Shown here piece by piece: positions 35,948 through 48,300 of a stretch of DNA of 64,000 nt. The position numbers were made by a program, and so were the translations under genes. Numbering within the stretch: the first letter of the stretch is position 1; the number at the start of each line of letters is the position of its first letter. Source of the stretch: Krasilnikovozyma curviuscula. Its lineage: Eukaryota > Basidiomycota > Tremellomycetes > Cystofilobasidiales > Mrakiaceae. Under the pieces are notes generated by a model, which saw nothing but the letters and a program-made list of their open reading frames with translations, did not search any database and was not told the origin of the DNA. Where the stretch lies: assembly GCA_014825775.1 (NCBI GenBank), contig MVAQ01000012.1, positions 62,001 through 126,000 of the forward strand. The letters are read 5' to 3'.

Positions 35948-38572
35948 TCAGAGATCGTCAAACCCACCCTGAATGGGGGCAGTAGCGCCCTTCTTCTGCT
36001 TTTTCACAACCTTCTCCTCCTCTTTCATCTCTTCCCATTCTTCTGCCTCTTCCTCCTTGTTGACCGCATCATCCTTCTCCGCAGCATCATCCTGCCGCGT
36101 ATCGACATCCCCGTTAGTTTTCTCCCATTCCTTTCTCTTCACCCTCTTCTCTTTCTTGACCTGGTTTGCTAATTTCTTCTCCGCTTCTCGAGACCATGCT
36201 TCGCTCCGTGTGGACTTCTTGGAAACGGGCACAGAGCGCTTTTTGTGGGATGCTTGTGCCAAGTCAACTTGTCGCTGAGCTTCCCTTGGTTTGTCCGCAT
36301 ATGCGAATGTATCCCACTAGCAAATCGAGTTACATTTGGTTTAGTACGAGGAGGAACGACGGTGAATTAGAAAATTACTGACATCAACCTCTTCATCTTC
36401 CCAACCCAATGCAGGATCCTCCATTACAACATCGGCGCCATTCTCACCCTCTTTCTCATTCCTTAGCTTCGCCTTTTCGACCTTCTTCCTCCAATCTGCC
36501 ATCTCAGGCATCTTCGGCAACCTCAACAGCCCAAATGACGTAGCAACTCCACCCATGTCGAGATCCTTCACCCGGAAGATATATGACGCTTCGTGGTTTG
36601 AATACGATTTGATGAACGAGACGTAACCTTTGAGAGACAAGTCGTGAAGACCCCGGTCTTGAAGAAGGATGGCGCGGATAGAGTGGAGGAGAGAGGAGGG
36701 CGTTGTTGGAATGGACGACGTTGAAGATGATGCTGATCCAGAATCGAGTATCGATGAAGTGAGTCCAATCGAAGCAGCTCCGTTGGACTCCTCCTCACTC
36801 AGTTCAGCCCAAGGTGCGACAGGACATTTCCTTACCGCTAAAAAGGGAATATAATCTTGTTCGCCTCTGAATATACCATCCTCCTGCAACACAAAGACAA
36901 CGGCCTTTCCAGTCCTGCCGGCTCTGGCTGTTCGTCCGCACCTATGACTGAACGCTTTCGGATCCTGCGGTGGGTCGTACTGGATCACGACGTCGATGTC
37001 TGGTAGATCCAACCCTCGAGCTGCAACGTCTGTGCAAAGGAGGAGTGAAGGTGTTACTGACGAGGATGGGATTTTGGTGAAGGCTTCGAGCGTTTGTGAT
37101 CGGTGTTTTGGGTCAAGTTTGCCGTAGAGGGAGTGAAGGCTGTACTGTGATAGAGTAGGTAGCTGTTTGAGAATCTGATAAATGACCAACTGCAGTTAGA
37201 GCTGAGTCTTCGGCATAAGCGTCCAAGGCTAGCCACGTACTCGATAGAAGTAATCCACAGCAGCGCAGGTACCCATGTACACGATGAACTTCCCATTGCC
37301 CCTCAGCCTTTCCGTCTCCAGCACTTGAAGTAGCTTGAAAGTCTTCTCATCTGCCCTGCAGAGCAGATAGTTGTTTTGGAGACTGCATCGTTCGTACAGC
37401 TGATCAATCCCGTTGTCACCACTTCAGCTCTGGAGAAAAACATACCTCGCGGGTGTCCTCCTCTCCTTCAAGACGCCATCATCAACCACATCACCATTCT
37501 CATCGAGCCTCCTCCGCTTCTTACTTTCAACCTTCACCACGACCTTAACCGGATTTCTCAGCCCAACGCGTACAAGCTCAGTCATTCCGTCCGTCATGGT
37601 AGCACTGAACAATCCCGTGCGTCGCTGTTTAGGGAAATGGTTGAGGAGTTTAGTGAGAACTTGTGAGAATCCAAGGTCAAGAAGCCTGAGGAAACGAGGT
37701 TCAACCAGTTAGAATGGGAACAAAAGCGACGTGGGATTTGCAGTTTCAACAATGGCGGCTCACCTATCAGCTTCATCCATCACCAAAACCTCCATCGATT
37801 TGACTCTTACAATATTCTTTCCACGTCCCAAAAAGAACTCCTCTGCTCGTCCTGGTGTCGCAATGACAATATTCGACCCGAGGTCGAGGAACCTTTGGAT
37901 GTCCTGCGCTGGCGTTGAGTCTGGGGAAGAGACCAGCAGCAACGGCGGCGGGAGAGGTGATGGTACTGCTACGGGAGACGGAGAAGTTGATGTTGAAGCC
38001 TCTGGTTGATCTTCTTCCTCGTCGTCGGATCCAGGTGGTGGTGGCGGAAGAGGTAAGAAGTGCAAGAAAACTTTATGAATCTGTTGGGCCAGTTCTCTCG
38101 TTGGACTGATAATGACAGCTGACACTTCTCCTCTTTTCTTTCTCTCTGCTGTTGGACCGTCTTCTGGGTGTGAGGTTCCTCGTTGCTTGGCAGCTTCGAT
38201 GAGACGTTCGATTATGGGAATCACGAAGGCTAAAGTTTTACCTGAACCAGTGACGGCCTTATCATACCAATAGGAGAGAGAAATAGGTCAGCATGGAAAT
38301 AAGAGGGACTTTGTTGAGGTTAGAGCTAACCTCGACAATGACATCCTTGTTGCCCCGAAACAGAGGAATGACTGAAGCTTGGACTGGAGTCATTCGAGTG
38401 ATACCCTGGTCATAGTCTGCTATCTTATCCAGCCTAGCGACATACAGAACACCAATATCCTTGTCAGAACTGTAAGAGCCCACTTCAGAATCAGAGTCAC
38501 TCACAAATAGGATGACAGAGGCGGCGAGAGGGATGTGAACGGTCCAGCAAAGTCCAATGATGACTTCGACAT
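35948..38572 (-). CDS. SPB4: ATP-dependent rRNA helicase SPB4 (DDX55 family)
   Basis: Nucleolar DEAD-box helicase needed for 27S pre-rRNA processing and 60S subunit assembly. Start [19 protein letters not shown] at 38572. Motifs in order: [10 protein letters not shown] (Q-motif region), AVTGSGKT (Walker A, across an intron), [65 protein letters not shown] and [11 protein letters not shown]. After the helicase core comes the Spb4-specific C-terminal domain ([31 protein letters not shown]). A Lys/Glu-rich tail ends [14 protein letters not shown]. An acidic Pro-rich insertion sits between motifs Ia and Ib ([19 protein letters not shown], about 38050-37980). About seven exons; roughly 750 aa. The assignment to SPB4 rests on the AVTGSGKT start and the C-terminal domain. 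Confidence 0.9.
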
Positions 38573-39763
38573 GCTGTCAGTCTACAGAATATAGTCTAGT
38601 CCTCTGATATGAAAGGAAAAGCCCGCAAATGGGTTGGAGTTGCTGCTGCTTTTGCAAGTGGATTTACAACCTGCCGTCGTAACTAAATTTGTTTGCACTG
38701 TCAGAAATCCAGAAATTCAAAGAAATGAAGTAAGAAATCGCTGAGCTCTCGAAGAAGTTCCAATAGCAGTTCAAAAGAGATCATGGCATAGACAGGCTCA
38801 TGGATGAGTTTGAGGTGAGGTTCAGTTCTCATTCTCGTAGTGTCTGAACACTTGTGGACGATGCGCCTGCCTCATCTGCTCCAACCCCTCCCAGCGCCAT
38901 TGAATCTTTTACCCTTCGTCATTCTCATCTCCTCCAGTTCAGAACTATCAGAACGGGTAGGGATAAGCTCTCAAATGAACATGTTTCCCATCGGAGAGTC
39001 GCCTTCGAAAGTCACCATATGAAAAGATTGAGACGCCGTCTCCAGAATCTGACGAAACAACCCCCACCAGCCCGACCAGGCTCCGATAGCATGACTATCT
39101 CTCTACGCGATTTTTAATTTCCCGATATTCAATAGGAAGCAAGACAGAAAGATCAACGAGAGTGTACTTCATGGCCGGTGAGTTGATTAGATAACTATTC
39201 CCCTCTGCCCGGGTCCACTGGACACGTTAATGCTGATATTGCTGTGAGTAATACCTTCCATTCCGTTCCTTTGATGGTTGGTGATGGATACTGGCTATCT
39301 TCTCCTACATAGGTGTGTTCAATCTTCGAGAAGATAACATGAACCTCGAACCTTGTATTCCCGTACTGAGCCACCTACATCTCGTTTCCACAGGCGGAAC
39401 ATGATTGCACCACATCGCGGGAGGACAGTGGGAAAGCCTTGTCATGTACTGGAGAGGCAATTATTTTGTAGCTGAGTATCATACAGCTCAGAGAACTTCG
39501 ACTGAAGGCGAGCGCGTCAGTGAGAGATGAATTCTTGTCTCTGGATCGACCGTCAGGACGAGATGTACTAAAAGGAGAAACCTTCAGAAATTCATAGCAT
39601 AGGTTGCTTCCGTTGCAACTCCATCGTCGTAAGGTTTAGCGTTGACCATTGGACCGAGTGCTCACCTCCAAGGTTTAAATGGGCGCGAAGGGTCGACCGA
39701 GCCGTCAATCTCTCCCAACTCTCACCACATCCCCTCCTTTGATTCAAACCAAAAAACTAAAAA
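38573..39763. other. intergenic, SPB4 / aldo-keto reductase
   Basis: About 1.2 kb that must hold two divergent promoters. One coding-like patch at 38778-39117 is listed separately. The stretch 39120-39763 shows only short frames. TTTAAA-like AT-rich sites lie near 39675 and an A-rich leader directly precedes the reductase start. Nothing else was recognised. Confidence 0.5.
38778..39117 (+). other. possible unrecognised small gene
   Basis: An exon-like piece (QFKRDHGIDRLMDEFE) ends at a GTGAGG donor at 38815. A longer open frame follows from about 38854 (DDAPASSAPTPPSAIESFTL, then a basic helical stretch KRLRRRLQNLTKQ) and stops at 39117. The codon use and the charged helix look protein-like. 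The two pieces cannot be joined with a standard AG acceptor, and the long frame has no ATG of its own near its start. No family recognised. Confidence 0.25.
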
Positions 39764-41147
39764 ATGGTCAAATACCTTCCATTCGCTGATCTTCAGATCC
39801 CTGTCCCTGGCTTTGGGTTAGTTCGAGTATCTTTCGATCGGAACTGGCGATCGGAACTGACCACTTAGTCTGAACTCCTTCGTTTTTGGTACCTACAGAG
39901 CGATGGGTTTCTCTCAGTCATACGGCCCAGCAAAAGATGAAGAATCCTTGAAGACGTTGGCTAAAGCAGTCGAACTTGGCTGCACATTCTGGGATTCAGC
40001 AGGTAAAGCCATTTTTCCCCTCACTTCTCCGCTCCTCATTCAGAGCCTGACTCGTTTTTTCTTCGTTCAACTTTCCCAGTTGTATATGGGGGAGGACACA
40101 ATGAGAGCTTGATTGGACAATTTTTAGCTCAGAGCCCTGGAGTGAGGGGAAAGCTGTTTATCGCTTCGAAATGCGGGCAAGAGGTGAGACTACTTACAGG
40201 CCGCAATTCTCTCACTCCCCCCCAATGTCACATTTCACTCTGATGGCTATCTTCTCGCTTCTTTAGGTCAACTTTGAGACCAAACAACGTAAAGGAATAG
40301 TTAATAACTCGGCTGAGCACATCAACGAGTACATTGAAGGAACTATCGAGCGACTCGGAACCACTCCAGATTTGTACTACTTGCACAGGATTGAGCCAGG
40401 TAGAGACCTCAATGAATCTATTGGTGCTCTTGCTGCCTTGAAGAGCTCTGGGAAGACAAAGTACATCGGGCTGTCCGAGTGCGGGGCGAAGACGTTGAGA
40501 GCTGCTTGTGCCAGTCAGTACCCATCTCTCACTACATCAAATATTCCCTTGAACTAGTTGATTTTATAATTGATGTTTCACAGCCGCTCATATTGATGCA
40601 CTCCAAATTGAGTATTCGCCCTGGTTCACCGACCACGAGACAAACGACCTCATTGCTACTGCTCAAGAACTCGGCGTCGCCATCATAGCCTACTCCCCAC
40701 TCGGTCGTGGTTTGCTCACTGGTGCTTACAGTACTCCTTCCGATTTTGTCGAAGGCGACAGCCGTCTTACGCAGCCCCAGCTTCAGGGCGACTTGTTTAA
40801 GGCTAATATGCGGCTCGTGGATGAGTTTAAGAAGCTCGCTGAAAAAAAAGGATGCACCCCTGCTCAACTCAGTCTCGCATGGGTCGCAGCGATGGGAGCG
40901 ATTGCCATCCCAGGCACCAAGACGGCGGGCAGATTGGAAGAGAACTTTGGTGCGAGGGAGATTAATTTGACAGAGGAAGAGATGAAGGAGCTTAGAGTTC
41001 TTATAGAAGATGCTAAGCCTAGAGGAGAGAGGTGAGTACAGCATTGCCCTGCTGAGTTAAGGACGAGAGCCTGATTTGTTGTCGGACACGACGGTTTCAT
41101 GACGCTTCAGATACGCTCCTGCTGTCATGGCTCAGATCGGATACTAA
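39764..41147 (+). CDS. aldo-keto reductase (AKR13-like)
   Basis: NADPH-dependent carbonyl reductase of the (beta/alpha)8-barrel aldo-keto reductase family; substrate unknown. The first exons join in frame (39764-39816, then from 39899), giving [27 protein letters not shown]. The catalytic tetrad is complete: Asp50 (FWDSA), Tyr55 (VVYGGG), Lys83 (FIASKCGQ) and His127 (YYLHRIEP). Further family marks are [20 protein letters not shown] and [12 protein letters not shown]. The NADP-binding C-terminal block reads [16 protein letters not shown], with K and R positioned for the 2'-phosphate. The protein ends MAQIGY. The DLYYLHR and PLGRGLLTG forms point to the AKR13/YakC-like group. Six or so exons, about 335 aa. 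Confidence 0.88.
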
Positions 41148-41610
41148 ATAAGAGCTGCCGACGTGAAATGAAAACACTATCATCATATCTGTCGATAGTG
41201 TACCTATAGTCATGTCAGCTTGTATGATGTAGTTTGTGGGCTTCCTTTCTTTCGGCACGGATACGTACCGACTGCGACCAAAATGCACCCAATGTAACCA
41301 CTTTATCAGTAATCATTTAAAGATAAGGTCTCATTCAGGAGTCATAGACTGTGACCGAGTCCAGCTGTCATTTGGGGCTTATTCTTGCTGTCTACCCAAT
41401 GAGATTCGCCAGCGCAAGGAGAAACGCCGGACCTAAAATCGTCATCAATTTGCTACATAGACAAAACAAGTCGAATATACAGTACAACAGTGTGTAAAGA
41501 TTGGTATGGTGCCAAAGGATTGGTATCGTAGAGTGAAAGTGAGTGAAGCTGACAGTGAGAGAGTTTAAATCGGTCGAATAGAAAAGGCCGAAACGAGTTG
41601 AGCGTCTATA
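41148..41610. other. convergent intergenic region
   Basis: 3' flanks of the aldo-keto reductase and HUS1. Only short frames; no repeat or RNA gene seen. Confidence 0.6.
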
Positions 41611-43026
41611 TTAACCGTCTCCACCATCTTGCCGATGAGGGATAAAGAACGTGAGGACACCGCCGGGCGTCTTCATTCCTCCTACAGAAGGGCAACGAAT
41701 GGTGTGTCAATAGCAGAAGCTCCATATGAATATCCTAGCTCTGTCCCGGAAAGTCCCAGAGTTAAAAAAGAAAGAAAACACGCACCGATGTAGAGATACA
41801 AGATAAGCGAATGCCCTTCGCAGATGGCTGCGATGGTCGCTCCTGTGAGAACATGAGCTGACAAAAACTTTTGGAACGACTTGATTGCGACTCGCGTGTG
41901 GAAGAAATGATCCTTTGGGAATTCCTCTCGCACTCGTTCAGGGTCTTCTGGTTGGTCTTCATCATTGTCTAGAAGGGAAGGGAGGGTCGTCAATTAGAAG
42001 TTCGAAGGACAGAAAGGGACGCCTGGCTTCACGAGGTTGAGGATTCACAAGACCTTTCCAACACGTTTCGACTTCGATACTCCCTCCGCTACTTTCTTCT
42101 CCTCCGATCTTCAACTTCAATTCTCCAGCTGCGTTGACGCTAAACAACAGAGTCGAGTGATCCAAGTGAGCGAGTCGTTCTGTGATTGTTCGAAGATGGC
42201 TGAGAGGGGGCATGAGGATGTGAACCTGACGTTGAGCATAAAACAGGGCAATGAGCCATCGATGAGAAATGATTGCGAGGGCTGTGGAAAAGAGCGTAAA
42301 ACCAGACAATACTCACATCTGGTTCAGGACACATTGGTTCTTGTAGTTTCTCGACATCTGCAGGCCGTAGTACTTTGAGAAATAGATCATGTGTGAGCTT
42401 CGGAGGAATCCCGTTTTTGGCCTAAGCATACCGTAGAAGGTTCGAGATCAGCTTCAAACGAAAGGAAGATGTTCGTCAATCCAAGCGCAAGACTCACATC
42501 GCCTCCTACTTCCCAGCACAATACTGCTCTACCTTCTACTGGGCCATCACTTCCAGGTTTCTTCACACCAGGTCTTTTCGCTAGCCTCACTATACACTCA
42601 TGTGAACCGAAACTCTCCATTCCTTTGTGAGCTGATTTCAGGCATTGGAGTAGCGCGTCCGAGGAGAGCTGAAGGTGGATTTGGTTCTCAGAGTTGGATT
42701 CTATTCTCACTGCTGAGAACAACGTGTTGGGTGCTATTTGACTATAGTAATAAGGTGCATTGGTGAGCTAGTGAATCTAGAGGTGAGTGAGAAAACGGTA
42801 AATACTCACCTCCAGACCTGCGTTCCTCCTTCGTGGTCGTCGTTCCCAACAAAGCAAATCTTGTCTGGTATTAGTCGAATGATACATTTTTTGGACAGTT
42901 TCGAGATGGGCTGAACGATGTCTGAAGGCAGATAGAATCGATCAGTGAGAGCTCTCGAGATTCCAGGCTGAAGCTATAATCACTAATAAAAATGTTCATG
43001 TCTGACACAGTCGCCTTGAACCTCAT
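41611..43026 (-). CDS. HUS1: checkpoint clamp subunit HUS1
   Basis: One subunit of the Rad9-Rad1-Hus1 (9-1-1) sliding clamp, loaded at damaged DNA to activate the ATR/Mec1 checkpoint. Starts MRFKATVSDMNIFI, the family's opening (human MKFRAKI). It continues through blocks typical of the PCNA-like fold: ISKLSKKCIIRLIPDKICFV, VWS, IHLQLSSDALLQCLKSAH and HECIVRLAKRPG, then VEKLQEPMCPEPDVHILMPP. The last two exons give the C-terminal strands (RVAIKSFQKFLSAHVLTG, ICEGHSLILYLYIG) and the end GVLTFFIPHRQDGGDG. About six exons, roughly 340-360 aa. The intron before the last exon separates IG from GMKTPGG. Confidence 0.9.
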
Positions 43027-43293
43027 CCTATCCCAGCCTTGCCCTGGTAGCAGGGGCTGTATACTATTTGTCGAGGGTCTGTCTGTCCGATGTTTTCTCA
43101 GCTGAGACAGATCAACGTCGAGGCGAACTTCGGGCTGCGAGCGAAGCTCCTTTCGACAGCAATTCCCTCCAATTCGTTAGCATATTATAGACTCCCCTAC
43201 TGTCTTGTAAGCTCATCATACTACTTCCTTTCGTAACAATATATGGTCTAACGCCAATTACCTACGGGTTAATCGCCATTTAGCCTCGAAACA

Positions 43294-43758
43294 ATGCCTT
43301 CGCGATACTCAGCAGCCCTCTTCATCACACTTCTTTTCACCTCCCCGGTGTTAATATCAGCGCAATTCTTCCACCACGACATTTTTGGACAGCAACACCA
43401 CGCTCAGCAAGCCCAGCAGCAAGCAGACGCAGAACGAGAAGCGAAGTTTGATGGCAATCGAGGTTGGGAAGCCCAGGTCAACATTGGATGTGATTACTAC
43501 CTCTGTCCGGAGAGTTTAAAATGCGTGGAGAGTCCTTCTGATTGTAAGTAGTTGGTAGTTCGCTCTCGAAGCACCCTCTTTCTATCCTTGAGCTGACTGC
43601 TGACTCGCGGCGTTCGAACAGGCCCTTGCCCTTACCAAGACGACATCAAGTGCCTGCTACCTGGTTCATCGTCAGAGGTTGTGGAAGGTATTCCTTACGT
43701 CTGTGTTAGAGGTGAAGACGCGTGTAGGAAAGCGAAAAAATTGGCGAAAGGGCTGTAG
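43294..43758 (+). CDS. LCL2: LCL2-like secreted cysteine-rich protein
   Basis: Homologue of fungal Lcl2 (long chronological lifespan protein 2), a small ER/secretory-pathway protein implicated in ER-associated degradation and lifespan. Two exons (43294-43543 and 43622-43758) close in frame to 128 aa. A signal peptide is clear: hydrophobic core ALFITLLFTSPVLISA, with predicted cleavage before QFFHHDIFG at about residue 24. A Gln/Ala-rich segment follows, then the family's cysteine core CDYYLCPESLKCVES and DCPCPYQDDIKC, with further Cys in YVCVRGEDAC. The length matches the family. Divergent from HUS1 across 267 bp. Confidence 0.88.
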
Positions 43759-44055
43759 AGCTGAACACGCAGCACGTTGGTAGATGACTCTGTGTGTTGA
43801 TGAAAACATGTAATCCATGATCAAGAGAGGGGAGGTAAACCATCATAGCGAGCACTCAGCTCCGCGATAGTACAAGAGCGAATGCGCCGTATCAGACCAG
43901 AGCTCTTTCCCAATTCAGCCTAACAGGTCCGCCAATTGAGATAGTTGTACAATGTCACTGAAGAATAACCCCATCTACACATTCAGCCAGCCATTCCCGT
44001 CGTCAGCTTCATTAACCTCATTACTCCAAACTCGACACCGAAACTACAGCGCACA

Positions 44056-45228
44056 CTACTTCCGCTTCTGCCTTCCCGCTCGCTCTAACGACTCATCGCT
44101 CAGCATCCACGCGGGTTCCCATTTCCCTGTTTCTTTGTTTTGTAGCGTTGGATTCGGCAACGTGTCTAGTGTTGAGCCGAGGGAGGTGAAACTGCGACGG
44201 GAAGAAATGTCGAGGAAAGCAATTGGAGTTCATGAGATGATAATATATAGGTTTGCAAGTACATTATAGTTGAAATCATGAGGATTGATGCCCAAGGTTG
44301 AGATCCGAGAAAATCGGTTGTAAACCTAGGTTAGTCGACCGACTCGCCACCCAGCACACGAATAGGAAACCGAAGGCTTACCCTTTATCATACAGCTCAC
44401 ACCATTCTACTTCTGCCTCTCTAAGATACTGCCACACATCGTGATAGTCCCAGTTTAATATCGGGTGAATACGCTGTAGTAGAGGCCAACCAGGGTCTGT
44501 CGGCTGTGACAGCTTCAATGAAGCTAAATAAAATAGAAATTGCAAGGTTTAAATAGTCAGAGGATGCTGTTCTAAATCCAGAACAGAAGTTCCCAGAACT
44601 AAAAAAGCTAAAAGAGATGACGAGCTCACATCCACCAGGATCGCCAGACCTCGTACCGATCAGAACAGCCTTGACACCATCCCCTTCCTTTCCCAAATAC
44701 TTTGACAGAGCCTCCTTCATATATCCTTCTATTCTCACCAGATGTAAGCCATACACGAGGGTGCATTTGTCGACAAAGGATTCCACCGACGGAAACGGAC
44801 ACGGATGGGTGATGTACAACGCTTTGACCAGAGATCGAGTGGGAGTTGGAGGTGGTAGTAAGGAGCAGAGTAAGTGTAATAGAACTGTACCTAAGTCGGC
44901 AGGGGATTTTCAAGTCAAGGTCAGCATTCGTCGAGCAAACCAAAGTACTTTATCGCAGTCGCCGTGAAGTTCGACATACAGTCTTTTCCACCGTTGAAGC
45001 TTATCGAAACATGATCAGATCTTGTAGAGAATTAGAAAAGCGATTCAGTATCTTGTCTCATCCAGGGTTGAACTTATTTGCTTACCCGTATTCTTCTAGA
45101 GCACTCTTGACGACGTCTCTGGCCTCTCTGACCTTCCTTCCAAAGCTTGTGTCCTGCGAAATCATCTTCTTCACCTTGTCATCAGCTTCACGAGGATCAA
45201 AGCTCATTCCAGCGTACTCTACCGTCAT
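44056..45228 (-). CDS. FAD1: FAD synthetase (FMN adenylyltransferase)
   Basis: Transfers AMP from ATP to FMN to make FAD; PAPS-reductase-like PP-loop family. Starts MTVEYAGMSFDPREADDK. The PP-loop motif SFNGGKDC lies just before an intron and continues TVLLHLLCSLLPPP. Then come VYGLHLVRIEGYMKEAL, VLIGTRSGDPGG, LSQPTDPGWPLLQRIHPIL and WDYHDVWQYLREAEVEWCEL, all family signatures. The last exon must begin after the acceptor at about 44201, giving GFTSLGSTLDTLPNPTLQ and MLSDESLERAGRQKRK, which matches the family's YTSLGST..NP and SLERAGR blocks and sets the stop at 44056-44058. An earlier AG near 44335 gives frames without homology and lies only a few nt from a CTAAC branch site. About 300 aa. 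Confidence 0.9.
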
Positions 45229-45383
45229 TCGCTGACTTGAAATTTAATCAGTTTGGATGGAATCTGGTTCACAGCACGGTTAGAGCCAACGCTCTCCTTC
45301 TTTTCGTACCCAACTAACGGCCAAAAACGAAATTCAGCTAGCTGAAACTGTTAAGTGTCTAATGCACCAGAGGTAGGACAGAG
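45229..45383. promoter_or_regulatory. short bidirectional promoter FAD1 / MLH1
   Basis: Only 155 bp separate the two divergent start codons, so the core promoters of FAD1 (minus) and MLH1 (plus) must overlap or share elements. I see no clear TATA box; the sequence is of mixed composition. The arrangement is seen; sharing is inferred. Confidence 0.5.
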
Positions 45384-48300
45384 ATGGATGTAGATGATTA
45401 TGAAGAAGTGAACAAGCTGAATCAGGTTGAGGAGGAGGAGTACGACCCTGCTGCCCCCAAGCCCATTCTACGTCTCGAGGAAACGGTCGTCAACAGAATA
45501 GCAGCAGGAGAGGTAGTTCGCAATTTCTTTGAGGAGATTAAGAAACTGAGCTCATACTGTTTATCTTCTAATAGATCATTCAACGACCAGCAAATGCCCT
45601 AAAGGAACTCATCGAGAACTGCTTGGACGCGGGCGCGACAGTTATTAAGATCACAGTAAAGGATGGCGGAATGAAACTTCTGCAGATACAGGACAATGGA
45701 TCTGGTATCAGAGTGAGTCTTCTCTTACCTCTTCCTCATCGAGAGCATGAAATTCCAAGGTCTGACTCGTTCATAACTTCGGTTTGATGTAGCACGACGA
45801 CCTACCGATTCTCTGCGAAAGATTTACCACTTCCAAGCTCAGAGAATTCTCGGACTTATCATCAATGTCAACATTTGGATTTCGTGGGGAAGCTTTGGCC
45901 TCCATCTCTCATGTAGCTCATGTTGCGGTTCTGACCAAAACGAAGGATTCCAACTGTGCGTGGAAGTGAGTCAAAATACCTATCTCCCAAACAGTCTACA
46001 TTTTCATTGACGTGTCGATTTATATTCCAGAGCCCATTATTCTGATGGAGAACTTGTACCTGCTAAACCCGGAGGGAGTAAAGAGCCTACGGCAGCTGCT
46101 GGAAATCAGGGTACGGTGATATCGGTGAGTGGAGCATGACTTTCAATTATTTTGAAAGATCCGCTAACTATTACTTAATGCTTATAGGCCGAAGATTTGT
46201 TCTTTAATGTTCCCACTAGACGAAGAGCGCTAAAAAGTGCTTCTGAAGAATATAGTCGAATTCTCGATGTCGTTACTCGCTATGCGGTTCACAACCCAGC
46301 GGTCTCGTTTGTCTGCAAGAAGGTTGGTTATACTTCTGCTCAACACCATTGTTATCAACTAATAAGCATTTGAAAAAAAGTCCGGTTCGTCTTCAGCAGA
46401 AGTGACGACTCCTTCATCAGCTGCAGTCCCAGATGCCATCAAAATTCTCTACGGTGCTTCCATCGCTAAAGAACTTGTTCATTTGCCCCCAAAACGAGAT
46501 GATATACTGAACTACTCGGTTGAAGGGTGGTTCACCAGCGCTAATTGGAACTCTAAAAGAATGCAATTCCTACTCTTCATCAATCGTAAGCCTAACTCTT
46601 TTCATACACATCTCTTATACTCGTTGATCCGGGATTCATTGTTTTAGATCGGTTGGTTGAAAGTCAGAACCTCAAACGTGCTATTGAAGCACTCTATACG
46701 ACCTACCTGCCAAAAGGAACTTCGCCCTGGGTGTATATCAGTCTCAGCATCGATCCTCACTGCGTCGACGTCAACGTTCATCCAACAAAAAAAGAGGTTC
46801 ATTTCCTCAATGAAACCGAAATCGTGCAGAGTGTGGTCGATACGATGCAGGAAGTATTAGCTGGTGCAAACTCAAGCAGGGTGTTTACCTTCCAAACATT
46901 ACTTCCTGGTGCGAGCGATCCTGAAGCTGAATATCCTGCTCCTCCGAGAAAGAGTTCGAAGGTTTGGGTAAAGAATGGTTCTGCCTTTGATGAGGTGATG
47001 GGAGCCGACGAAGATGCCGTAGACGAAGATGTTATGGGACCGGCAGTCGGTCAGTCCCGCTTCGCCTCTTTTTCTTTGTTTACAGTAACTCAATTGCTTT
47101 TGTCTCCAGCTCGAGTTCCTCCTAAACCTCTTCCGTCACGAATGATTCGTTCCGATCCAAAAGTCAGGACTCTAGACTCGATGTTCCCTGTAATTAACCC
47201 TCAACAGGTTCGGCCCAAAACTTCCGGCTCAACTCCATTCCTCTCCTCTCCCTCAATATCAAAGAAGGTGGATAAGAAAGGAAAGGGTCGAGAAGTTGAT
47301 GATGATGACGTGGAGGTCATTGACGTTGACATGGGCACTGCTGGCCCTGCAGTCATTCCAGATCAAGATGAAGAGATGGAAGACGATGACTACCAAGATC
47401 AGCCGAAAACCCACAAGAAACACACTCACAATCGCATACATAATCACCACCTTCATCATCCTGATACAGATGATGACCAAGAGGATGAAGATGTCGCTGA
47501 AGTGATCGACAAAAGCTCGACGAGAGTCGACTTGAGTGATTCGGAGGACGTCAGCGTCGCAGGAGAATCCAAATCGCAGCCAAGCACTAAAAAACGCGAA
47601 TACCAAGTTCTGACAGACAGCGACGACGATGAGGAAGAAGAGGAGGCGGAGGTCGTGAAGAGCATCACGCAGTCTGACTGCGTCCTGTCCAGTGTGAAGC
47701 AGTTGAGAGACGAAATCAAGAAGGAACAACATAATGGTGAGCTGTGTATCGTTCAGTATGTATGTTTTTCTCTGGTTCTGGATGCTGATCAATCTCTTTG
47801 AATTAGGGCTGAGTTTGATTCTCCAAGAGCACACTTTCGTCGGCATTGTTGATCTTGCAACTTCGACATCGCTCATTCAATACAAGACCAAGCTCTATCT
47901 CGTCAATCATGGAACAATTTCGTAGGTTATAGCTCCAGTCTAGTTCAATTACTATCCCCCAATCTGACTGGTTAATGTAAAGCGAGGACCTCTTCTACCA
48001 GCTTGGTGTCAAGCAGTTTGGTCAGATACCAAGAGTGAAATTGGATCCACCACCAAGTCTTCTTAGGCTCTTGACTATGGCTGTTAACAGAGAGGCGGAC
48101 AGGGGCGTGTTAGAGAAGCAGGGTGTGCAGAAGGAAGGTTTGGCGCAGGTAAATCCGCGCATTTTGCCAGGCACAGCTTCTTCCTTCGCTCGTTGATGAG
48201 ACATCTCTTTTTATTTGTTTCCCTCTTCTAGAAAATCTTTGACATTATTATGGAACGAAGAGAAATGTTGGAGGAGTACTTCTCATTGGAAATCAGTGAA

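Noticed and set aside
43952..44269. Plus-strand frame of 105 residues
   Set aside because: It is antisense to the last exon and intron of FAD1, which are supported by conserved protein blocks.
47259..47876. Minus-strand hydrophobic frame of 205 residues that looks like a membrane protein
   Set aside because: It is antisense to the Asp/Glu/His-rich MLH1 linker; GAT/GAA-rich sense codons give Ile/Leu/Phe on the other strand.
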